Part shown: one piece after another, positions 37,301 to 49,300 of the stretch
How positions within the stretch are numbered: position 1 is the first letter of the stretch
Layout of the letters: each line of letters begins with the position of its first letter
Source of the DNA: Pycnopodia helianthoides
Taxonomy: Eukaryota; Echinodermata; Asteroidea; Forcipulatida; Asteriidae
NCBI GenBank assembly: GCA_032158295.1
Contig: JASTWB010000053.1
Coordinates: forward strand, 1-64,000
DNA: 64,000 nucleotides
Direction of reading: 5' to 3'
The notes under the pieces: generated by a model
Told to the model about the DNA's origin: nothing
The model's input: the letters and a program-made list of their open reading frames with translations, nothing else
Database searches by the model: none
Program-made: the position numbers and the translations under genes

Positions 37301-40300
37301 GCATCTAACTCTTCCGTATTTACGCTTTAGAAAATTAGACTTAAATAAAAAAAAAAACGTGTACAAATGCTATGGGATTTAGGTGGAAACAAAGAATAAT
37401 AATAATAGGAAAAATAATTTAAAAATCTCGACGAAAACAAAACCTGTTCCGACTTCTAAGAGAAGTCGGAACACCTAATTACTGTAGGGTCTACTAAATC
37501 ATCAATAGTAAATCTAGTCACAGAGCATGATGTCCAGAAACTCCTCTTTGTATGAAAGTAAAGTCATTTTCTACATGTATACGAGGATCACTGCAGCTGT
37601 CCCTTGAAAAGCCATTGGCACTGTTCAGTGTCAGTGAAGGAGTAAAACACATTAGCCATGTAGCTCTATGCTTTACCTGACAATGTTCAAAATGAAAAAC
37701 TGCCTTTATTATAATTATCCTCACAAATGTTACTGGAATAAAAAAAAAAACAGTGTTATTGAAAAGTGTCCACTGCGGTCTCTAAACATTCCTCTTCAGT
37801 AAGGGATAATGCCCGAGGTGCGCGCCATTCGTGGGTGAGAATGGCCCGAGGGCGAAGCCCGAGGGCCATTCTCACCCACGAATGGCGTGCACCGAGGGCA
37901 TTATGCGACTTAACCTCTACCTGCGACGTCACGCCTTTTGTTTCCACCGCTCCATTATTTTGTAGGAATGGAGCGATCTTTGCAGGAATGGAGCGATATT
38001 GTTCTGTTGTTTTTGTTGCGTAACTCTACAAATGCAGTCATGTATAAAAAGATTGTTTTGATGTAGCTCTATACATTCAGTACTGCGTCAACATGTCTTG
38101 GAGTTACAGCGATAGTGATAGCGGTAGTGAACTATTTCTAACACAGAACGTATTTCGGCCAGAAGAGAGTGAGGAGTATAACACTGATGATGCTGTGGCT
38201 GATGTTTTGGGCTTGCAACATACATCGCAAGTAAAATTAGAAAATTATACCTATCACCCGATTGTTTCCGACATATCTGATAATGAGATACTGGAAGCCT
38301 CACTGGCCCTGGGAAAAAAAGAAAAACAAGCTGACCGCTTTGAGACTCCGAAAGGCGATGAAGAGATAGCAAGAATGAGCACAAGAAGGTACGGTAACCT
38401 TAATTTCCTGGAAACTAATATCTTATTTTGCAAACACTGTGATTTTCATTTAAGGTAATTTCATGGGTTGTTTTCTTAAACTCGCAACGGCCAATTGGTT
38501 TAGAAAGCTTTCCAGCAAAGTAAGAACAAAATAGTTTACCCATCGTTTTCAGTTCAGAAAGTTGAACATCTTTATAAACTTGATCTAAAAAACCTCATCA
38601 CTTAAATTATCAGTGTATCTGATTTATGATCCTAAATCGTTACTGTATGATTTCCTTTTATCTGTTAACAGACTTGCCGATAACACCATGAAAAAGATCA
38701 AGTGGGCGGTTGGACTCTATCGTCAATGGCAAGGTCAACGAAACGAGAGAGCCATCAACTGTCCAACATTGAACATTAGCCCTATCAATGTCCGTATTGA
38801 GGATATGACTAAGGATGAGCTGAATTATTCGATTGCACGATTTATGTGTGAGGCAAAGAAACAAAACGGAGAAAAGTTCCCAGGGGCTACAGTGCATGAA
38901 CTTGTCATTTGTCTCCAACTTTATTTTGACACCTTGAATAAGGCCTACAAATTTCTTCAAGATCATGACTTCTTGCAGATAAAGAATACACTTGATGGAA
39001 TAATGAAGGATCGTGCTAGCGAGGGTTTGGGGAATCAACGTAAGCAAGCCGAGGTGATATCCTTAAACGAGGAGGAATTAATGTGGACAACTGGCGTTCT
39101 CGGCAGCGACAACCCGACCCAATTGCTGAACACACTGATTTACCTTATTGGGCTAAACTTTGCACTGCGAGGAGGTCAAGAGCACAGAAATTTACGGCAC
39201 CGCAATTCACAGCTATCTATTCACACAGACAAGGATGGTGGGAAGTTTCTACGATATGTTGAAGATGTATCAAAGGCAAATCAAGGCGGACTCAAACACC
39301 GCAAAATTAAGCCCAAAGTTGTAGACGCTTACGAAAACACGGCAAACCCGTCCCGTTGTATTGTGAGCCTGTATGAAAAGTACCTTCAGCACTGTCCAGC
39401 GAAAGGAATAGATGCTTTCTACCTCAGACCTCTGGCTAGCCCAAAAGGCAACGTGTGGTACGCTGCACAGCAATTGGGTCGTCATAAACTTTCGCGTGTC
39501 GTGTCAGATTTATGCAAAGCTGCAGATATACCTGGACATCGCACGAATCACTCACTCCGAGCAAGTGCAGCCACTCGAATGTACGACAATGAGGTCGATG
39601 AGCAACTAATTTGTGAAGTGACTGGACACAGGTCCAACGCAGTGAGAGGATATAAACGTACTAGTGACGCACTAAAACGCAAAGTAAACTGTGTAGTTCA
39701 AGGGATACCCACTAAGCAAGAGACAGTAAAGAAAATTTATATCCCGCCGACTGAGGAGACTACTAGTAGTGGGCACTATGTATGTTTGTCTGCTCTGCTG
39801 CAGCCAATAGCTTTGAGTCTCACAATGAAAATTATTTTATAAAGAAAAAGATGGTGGAAAAAAGTCAGATCCCTATATGTAAGGTGATTGAATTGTCTTC
39901 TGGAACAGTAAGCCATATTATATTATTCATTACTTCTCTAGTGGCTGGCTGCAAACTGCGTCGTTAGCGAGGAGGGGGAATTGGAATAGAGTTAGTGGGT
40001 GTGCAGCAAACTGTTTTATTTACACACGTTGTGTAATGTTGAGTCTGAAAAACGCACTCGGCGTTGCGTAAAGAACAGGAATGGATGAGAGCCGCCTGGG
40101 GCGATGTTATTGATACAAAAAAAAACTAGATTTAGGTGTTTGTGAACAAACCAAAAAGCTGTTTCGTTTTTTTTATTTGATTAATATGCTCTGTATTATT
40201 GCTGGCATACATCACAGATTATTGACTTGATGAATGGGTTAGGAGATATACTTTTTTTTAATATTTGAACCTCCCTGTTGGACCGGAAGAAAGGTTCAAC

Positions 40301-43300
40301 AAGGGGTTTATAGCCAAAGTTCAATGTTTAATACTCAAATGATCAATAACTGAAAGAAATTGAAAATCGGGTGTGTACTTCTTGAGATATGGTCCCACTT
40401 CCGGTTGACCAGAAGTAAAGGTCATCAAGGGTTAATGGGTAATCGAAGTTCAATTTTAAATGCTTAATAGATCTATAACTGGAAAAAATAATAAACATTG
40501 GCTGTGTACATCTGGAAATATGGTCCCACCTTCGTTGACCCGGGAAGTTAGGTCAACCCGGAGGGTCACGGTAACCAACATATTTGTTAATGCTCAAAGG
40601 AAAACTTTATCTGAAAAGAAATTGAAAATTCGGTTGTGTCAGTTCTTGAGACATTGGTCCACTTCCCAGTTGACCGGAAGTAGAGGTCAATTTGGGGTCA
40701 CGGTAATCGAAGTTCAATGTTTAATGTCAAAGGATCTATACCCCCCCCCCCCCCACCCCCCCCCCCCCGAAAAGAATTGAAAAATCGGTAGTGTACTTCT
40801 TGAAATTATGGTCCCACTTTCGGTTGACCAGAAATAAAAGGTTCAACCCGGGGTCACGGTAACCGAAAAAATTTGGAATGCTCAAAAATCTATAACTGAA
40901 AAAATAAATTGAAAATCGGTTGTGTAGTTTTTAAGATATGGTCCCACTTCGGTTGACCCGGAAGTAAGCGTCAACATGGGGTCACGGTAACCCAAGGCTA
41001 AATCTCCATTGCCCCAAGGAGTCTTTAAACTGAAAAAAAAGTTTGAAAAAATCGGCTGTGTACTTCAGTGAGATTTGGAGCTGAAATATTAACTAATTAA
41101 AGGTTTATTTATTGTAATTTGACACCAGTTGATGTCACAGTTGTTCATACTAATTAATTTATAAGGTACCACATGGTTTGTAACTTATCCCATTCAATTG
41201 TCCTTTGAAAAAAAAAAAACCATAACTTGTCATAATCATATGTGGTCACGCACATTATCCAATGGGGTGTGTACAAACCAAATGGTCAACCTTCGATTAG
41301 GAATAACAGCGGCACAATCTCGACGCTTGCCGTGATTTCGCAACTACAGAGTTGTTTCATGGGGTAAATTTTACAAAAATTTAAATCGTTAAATTGATAT
41401 GAAATCTGCCACTGTATTGCTTATTTGTAATGGCCAGGGATATCTTTTAAATAAAGCATGTAACTTTCAAACACTATATTGATTTAGGGAACACTAAACA
41501 ATTAACTTATTTCAGAAAGAAATAGTGTTTTTGTCCAGCAAAATAGGTACTCTTTTCCGCGCCATGTGTTTTGTACACAGATACAAAACGCGCAATAAAT
41601 GATGTCATAGTGACGTCGTTTGTAATTTTAGGCCGGAAACCACATAAACAGTATTCCAGAAGTCTAAATCTGGAAAAAAAAGTTTGACGATCGGGGTATT
41701 CTTTTTGAGATATGGTTCGAACAAGGTTGGGTAATCAAATATTCATCTTGCTGAAAGAAGGCTAATTAATTAAGAATGTTAACATTTATTACATTTAGAG
41801 TTAGGTTTATGTCCTCAGCTTAAAATTTTATAAAGCATCTAACTCTTCCGTATTTACGCTTTAGAAAATTAGACTTAAATAAAAAAAAAAACGTGTACAA
41901 ATGCTATGGGATTTAGGTGGAAACAAAGAATAATAATAATAGGAAAAATAATTTAAAAATCTCGACGAAAACAAAACCTGTTCCGACTTCTAAGAGAAGT
42001 CGGAACACCTAATTACTGTAGGGTCTACTAAATCATCAATAGTAAATCTAGTCACAGAGCATGATGTCCAGAAACTCCTCTTTGTATGAAAGTAAAGTCA
42101 TTTTCTACATGTATACGAGGATCACTGCAGCTGTCCCTTGAAAAGCCATTGGCACTGTTCAGTGTCAGTGAAGGAGTAAAACACATTAGCCATGTAGCTC
42201 TATGCTTTACCTGACAATGTTCAAAATGAAAAACTGCCTTTATTATAATTATCCTCACAAATGTTACTGGAATAAAAAAAAAAACAGTGTTATTGAAAAG
42301 TGTCCACTGCGGTCTCTAAACATTCCTCTTCAGTAAGGGATAATGCCCGAGGTGCGCGCCATTCGTGGGTGAGAATGGCCCGAGGGCGAAGCCCGAGGGC
42401 CATTCTCACCCACGAATGGCGTGCACCGAGGGCATTATGCGACTTAACCTCTACCTGCGACGTCACGCCTTTTGTTTCCACCGCTCCATTATTTTGTAGG
42501 AATGGAGCGATCTTTGCAGGAATGGAGCGATATTGTTCTGTTGTTTTTGTTGCGTAACTCTACAAATGCAGTCATGTATAAAAAGATTGTTTTGATGTAG
42601 CTCTATACATTCAGTACTGCGTCAACATGTCTTGGAGTTACAGCGATAGTGATAGCGGTAGTGAACTATTTCTAACACAGAACGTATTTCGGCCAGAAGA
42701 GAGTGAGGAGTATAACACTGATGATGCTGTGGCTGATGTTTTGGGCTTGCAACATACATCGCAAGTAAAATTAGAAAATTATACCTATCACCCGATTGTT
42801 TCCGACATATCTGATAATGAGATACTGGAAGCCTCACTGGCCCTGGGAAAAAAAGAAAAACAAGCTGACCGCTTTGAGACTCCGAAAGGCGATGAAGAGA
42901 TAGCAAGAATGAGCACAAGAAGGTACGGTAACCTTAATTTCCTGGAAACTAATATCTTATTTTGCAAACACTGTGATTTTCATTTAAGGTAATTTCATGG
43001 GTTGTTTTCTTAAACTCGCAACGGCCAATTGGTTTAGAAAGCTTTCCAGCAAAGTAAGAACAAAATAGTTTACCCATCGTTTTCAGTTCAGAAAGTTGAA
43101 CATCTTTATAAACTTGATCTAAAAAACCTCATCACTTAAATTATCAGTGTATCTGATTTATGATCCTAAATCGTTACTGTATGATTTCCTTTTATCTGTT
43201 AACAGACTTGCCGATAACACCATGAAAAAGATCAAGTGGGCGGTTGGACTCTATCGTCAATGGCAAGGTCAACGAAACGAGAGAGCCATCAACTGTCCAA

Positions 43301-46300
43301 CATTGAACATTAGCCCTATCAATGTCCGTATTGAGGATATGACTAAGGATGAGCTGAATTATTCGATTGCACGATTTATGTGTGAGGCAAAGAAACAAAA
43401 CGGAGAAAAGTTCCCAGGGGCTACAGTGCATGAACTTGTCATTTGTCTCCAACTTTATTTTGACACCTTGAATAAGGCCTACAAATTTCTTCAAGATCAT
43501 GACTTCTTGCAGATAAAGAATACACTTGATGGAATAATGAAGGATCGTGCTAGCGAGGGTTTGGGGAATCAACGTAAGCAAGCCGAGGTGATATCCTTAA
43601 ACGAGGAGGAATTAATGTGGACAACTGGCGTTCTCGGCAGCGACAACCCGACCCAATTGCTGAACACACTGATTTACCTTATTGGGCTAAACTTTGCACT
43701 GCGAGGAGGTCAAGAGCACAGAAATTTACGGCACCGCAATTCACAGCTATCTATTCACACAGACAAGGATGGTGGGAAGTTTCTACGATATGTTGAAGAT
43801 GTATCAAAGGCAAATCAAGGCGGACTCAAACACCGCAAAATTAAGCCCAAAGTTGTAGACGCTTACGAAAACACGGCAAACCCGTCCCGTTGTATTGTGA
43901 GCCTGTATGAAAAGTACCTTCAGCACTGTCCAGCGAAAGGAATAGATGCTTTCTACCTCAGACCTCTGGCTAGCCCAAAAGGCAACGTGTGGTACGCTGC
44001 ACAGCAATTGGGTCGTCATAAACTTTCGCGTGTCGTGTCAGATTTATGCAAAGCTGCAGATATACCTGGACATCGCACGAATCACTCACTCCGAGCAAGT
44101 GCAGCCACTCGAATGTACGACAATGAGGTCGATGAGCAACTAATTTGTGAAGTGACTGGACACAGGTCCAACGCAGTGAGAGGATATAAACGTACTAGTG
44201 ACGCACTAAAACGCAAAGTAAACTGTGTAGTTCAAGGGATACCCACTAAGCAAGAGACAGTAAAGAAAATTTATATCCCGCCGACTGAGGAGACTACTAG
44301 TAGTGGGCACAGAAACATAACTATGACACTCAATTTAAATCTCTAAGACATCTATTGAAATTGGTTATCATATTATTTTGAACTGTGTTAGAGGTTTATG
44401 ATGTACGACTGAAATAAGTCTAAAGAAAAAACGTGTCTGGGGAAAAAGAAGCATTTAATTGTCTTTAAGGATTTTGATTTGTACAACACTTTCAACTGTG
44501 TTAAAAATTAAATATGTAAAACTAAAGTAAGTTTAAGAAAAACCACCGTGTCTGAGAAAAGAAGTATTTAATTGTCTTTAAGGATTTTGATTTGCACAAC
44601 ACTTTCAACTGTGTTAAAAATTATTTATGTAAAACTCAAGTAAGTTTAAGAAAAACCACCGTGTCTGAGAAAAGAAGTATTTAATTGTCTTTAAGGATTT
44701 TGATTTGCACAACACTTTCAACTGTGTTAAAAATTATTTATGTAAAACTCAAGTAAGTTTAAGAAAAACCACCGTGTCTGAGAAAAGAAACATTTAATTG
44801 TCTGTAAGGTTTTTGATTGTGTTAACCCTCGGAGCAGCGGGCCCCTCTGTAAAACGCGGTGGATCCAGTTGGAGAATTTTTTCACCACCCAGTTTTTTAG
44901 GTCAATGACCCCCTCCTGCAAGCCCAAAGCAATTTTAAACTCCACAGGGCTTTTGTCTGGGCCAGCAGTGTGTGTTATTTACGACCTGTTTTAGCTCTGG
45001 GCGGCACAGGGTTGACACAAAGAGATAATGGCACAAGGAGTTGGCTCACTAAGATATCAAGTTACAATTCCCAAGGGCATAGCTGTCCATTGGGACTGCT
45101 GTCATTAAATAATTCTTACTCGGCAGTGGTTATAGCCTGGCCAATGGGAGTCTACAGGCTTGTGGTGTATACAAGGGGTGTCGAATACAAAAAATCGTGG
45201 CTTTTTTGGCCCATTGAAAAAAAAATTATGACCATATTTGGAAAATGTGGAGAATTTTTTCACCACGTTGCTTCTCCGAGGGTTAAACATGTAAGACTGA
45301 AGTAAGTCTAAGAAGAACAACTACGTCTGGAAAGAAGCAATTCGTTATTTTAGTTATCACATTGCTATGTTTCTTTGAAATCTGTGAATGGCTTGGGAAA
45401 ACAATAAACTTTGTTGTTGTATTGCTACATTATTTTGAAGTGTGTTTAAAATGAAAAATTACTAATGTAAGATTGCATTTTAGTCAATAGTAAAAACCAT
45501 GTCTATTTCTTTGCTCTTACTCAGCTCCATTATTTTGCACGAATAGAGTGGTGGAGACATTGCCCTCCCAAATACTGGAGAGGAGATGTCTCTATCGCTC
45601 CATTCCTACAAAATAATGGAGCGGTGAAACAAAGGCGTGACGTCGCAGGTAGAGGTTAAAATTGGAATATGATTCGTCTAGCGTGTGCATGACAGTCCAA
45701 ACTAAATCGTTAGAATCTACAGAGCTTATAGCTAGTGCAACCATAGGGCGCAATTGTAACAACATTTTACCTTGAGTTTATAAAATGGTCAAACGCAAGA
45801 AAAGAGCAAAGTTCGGTTGTGTAATTCTTCAAACCGGATTGAATGCTTGGAGGAGAACAAGTTTCAAGTTATTGATTGGTCGCTATAGTTTCATCAAGAT
45901 CATTAGCATTACCTTCCTTTCTTCTTTTATTATTCCCGTGCAGAAACCTCATCTGGAGAATAGTTGCTTTTGCCGGGGGCAAACCTCATTTGTTATAGCG
46001 ATAACTGTAAGCTTACTGGCCGGGTTCTTGTAAGTGCATTAAATAGCACCCGGGACTAAATTATATTGTGTTTGCTTTAACATCAATTTATAATTGATTG
46101 ACAGCTGGTATTGACCCCTAGCTTAGAATGTTACATCACTCATATCTGACTACTTACAACCAATCCATAATCGTCAAGTTGACAAATAACTCCTTCGGTA
46201 GTGTGTCATCTTTCAACTTGTTTGCAGCAAAAGTTCTGAAAGTTAAAATTCAAACATAAGGCAAATGCGTAAACAACGTCAGTCTTTCAACGACGTTCTA

Positions 46301-49300
46301 AATTGATGCGATTCAATTTAATACAATATAATATAAAAACAACACACTACAATACAATATAACACAATGTTATATTCAACAGACAGAATTTTGAAAACTA
46401 TACATTGCTTCTTCTTCTTTTGGTTTTTTTTTTTCAATGTTTTTAAGAACTTTTTTTTCCGATTAAACGCATACGATGTATTTATTTTTACACCCGCGTC
46501 AGATTATCTTTGAAATAACAAGAGCACTGAAAAAGGGGTTGTTTAAGAAAAAGGCAAGCATAAATTTAACCCTAGAAATAACTTTTACCTAAGTTTTAAC
46601 CACCACATTATTTGTATATTGCTCCATGAACTTTGGAGATTGATTTATTAACAAAAGAAAACAATAAATATATATTTTTTACTTACACACACAAGATTTG
46701 TTCTAAACCTTTAAACAATGATGGAGAAACCTTTTGAATGTGATTGTTAGCCAGGGAACTGTAAAAGTAAATATAAATTGTATATTTTGAGCATATATCG
46801 GAAGCAGCAAAGAGAACTAGACGGAAGGTGACGAAAACAAACACACACAAAACGAATAAAAGGTGTGGAGCTCAATAGTATTTACTTTAATTAATTAATA
46901 ACGTGTATAATTAGTTTAATTCATTCAGGAAACGCCATAGTATCCGTCTGTGATCATCCCTCGGCACTAACTGTCATTTTGAACTTTATAACAGTATTTC
47001 GAGGGAACAAAATGCTATTTCGATGAAACAAAATCTCGTTTCGAGGAACGAAATAATATTTCGAGGAAACAAACAATATTTAGAGGTCTCGAAATAATTG
47101 TGATATTTTTGTTTTACCTTGTCGACTTTCTTTTACCTGTCTCTTTACAATCAAAATAAAGAGCATATAAGTTTCTTCGAAAAGGCACGCCGTGGTCTGT
47201 CGTTGGGTGATTTGTTATGAAAAAATACGGGTTTAACACCTTTACCAGGCTACCAATTAAGGTTATCAACTTTTCGTTTCACACCATAAGTACCTGGTCT
47301 TAGTATGTGTCAACTTCCAAAAGGATGTAGGTATTATGTATAACATAAGTGCCGTCCAAATAACAAAAAAAAAAACATGTAAAACGTAAAAAAAATTAGA
47401 CAAGAAGACTTTTCAGAAAAAGATGGGAAAAGGGGAAAACAATCACAAAACAAGGTTTTTTTCCAGAAAGTCTTTTCGAAAAAAAAAGTTAACAGAAGAA
47501 AGCGAAATCGACACACAAAAAATTACTTTTTTATGAACAAAGGCCTATAGTCTAACAACCCTCCGCATACCTCACGGTATACAGACGGCGTTAAAGACAC
47601 CACTGTGAAGCGAAGTAAAGTGTGCGTAGAATGAGTACAACGACTAGTTATGAAAGGTATTTTCATAAAATTGTAGCTCCGTATAATATACTTTTCTCCT
47701 TTATGCAGAGTGTATAAAATGTTTGGACCATTTATAACTAGTCGTTGCACTTATTCTGCACATACTTTTGAATGGTTCATTCCTCCGCTGAACAATCGTA
47801 TCTTTAACCTCTTCTGTATACCGTGATGAATGCGTAGGGTTGTTAGACTGTAGGCCTTTCTTTAAAAAAAAAAAAAAAAAAAAAAAACGAGGACTTTTCC
47901 GAAATTCCTTAAAAAATACAAAAAAACAAATAAACCAACACAAATACTTTTTGTAAAGGCCTTTTCGGAAAAGCCAAACACAAATACTCACATAAGCCGT
48001 ACAGTTCGATTCAAATGTGTCTTATCTGCAAATAGTGTATCTGGAAGTTCCTGTAAATTGTTCCTGCTCAAATCTCTACAATATTGATCGAATAATCGGT
48101 AAATAACAGATCAGTTTGTAAAGCACGTACTATATAGTTTAAATTAAAGGTACTCATTTTTAAAACACTCGATGATGACCTTTTTTGAACAGTTTGTCTC
48201 TAAAAAATATTGTGTACTTCGCAAAAAAAAAGATAAATCAACAAATATTTTTATTCACTTCGGAAACCAAACCATACTCACATAACCGTCTTGTACTCCA
48301 AACTGTCTTTTGAACTTTATACGAAGTTCGACGGAAATGTTCCTCGTCAAACACAAATCTGTTTCGAAAACGAAATACAGATCATTTCGTAAAGCAAACA
48401 AATAGTTTATTAGAGGTACTCAAATTAAACATGTGATACTTTGTTTGAACCTTGTTCAAGATTTTTGTACTTGTTTTTTACAATGTCAAAATCTAGTGCA
48501 TAATAAAGTTTCTCGAAAACACGACGGTTTCTGGTGACTTTATCCAAAAACGGGTTTAACACACTGTTCCAGGATACACATTAAGGTTACAAATGTGTCC
48601 TTTATCACCATAAGTACCTGGCTCTTTTTACTGTATCACTTCAAATGGATGCAGGGTATTAGTTAAAGGCCGTTTCAAAACAAAAAAATTAATACATGTA
48701 AAACGTTTAAACAAGTCAACTCCTTAATTTCGATTTGTACTCAGAACCTGTGAGAAACTACTTACACAGTAAATCTAAATAAACCTAGTGTGTAGCTCTC
48801 TATCGTGTCAAATGGTTGCCCGTGACGTACCTGGGAAAAGCAAAAGAGAATTTGCTTGTAAACTCGACATCACAATACATAGAAAATTTGCTGGGGTTCT
48901 TTATGATTCCTAGCCTAGGTTCGTGTGTTTTCTATATGTGGAGTCCCCCCCCCCCCCCAATATCTACACAGGTAAACTAGTGGTCGTCATATGGGGGTGT
49001 TTATACAACCTTGTTTCTTTGTGTTCACGAAAAAAGGTGGGGTACGAATACTATGTACTATCTGGTCGTCCTATGGGGTTGATTATACTACCTTGTTTTT
49101 TGTGGTCACCCAAATGGTGGGTATGACTATAAGTGCACTATGGAAAGGGTTCTGAGCGGTGGTCATTTTTATTCAAAAGAATTTAACTGCTATGTCTGCT
49201 AACACATAAGCTCTGAGACAATTCCATAATTGTTGAAGTATTAAGAAACAAATGTGTTTGTTTAATTACAATGCCTTAAAGCGTCTACCGCCAAACATAA

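Larger units (their letters stand above)
34978..39776. repeat. Crypton-bearing direct repeat, unit 1
   Basis: Starts at TATGTATGT...CTGCTCTGCTGCAGCCAAT and ends where GTAGTGGGCAC runs into the same sequence again at 39,777. Contains the 128-bp array, a palindromic upstream region and a tyrosine recombinase gene. From 37,018 to 39,776 it seems identical to 41,552-44,310. Confidence 0.85.
47140..48720. repeat. Internal duplication of intron plus LRR exon
   Basis: 47,155-47,400 matches 48,480-48,700 (shared GGGTTTAACAC, ATTAAGGTTA and CACCATAAGTACCTGG), and the LRR exon 47,992-48,075 matches 48,281-48,357. This is a direct duplication of about 1.3 kb with strong divergence, which shows how LRR exons were added to this gene. 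Confidence 0.6.

Noticed and set aside
48281..48357. Working LRR exon
   Set aside because: 77 bp and wrong phase; it lacks the LxxNxL asparagine. Listed as a decayed exon instead.
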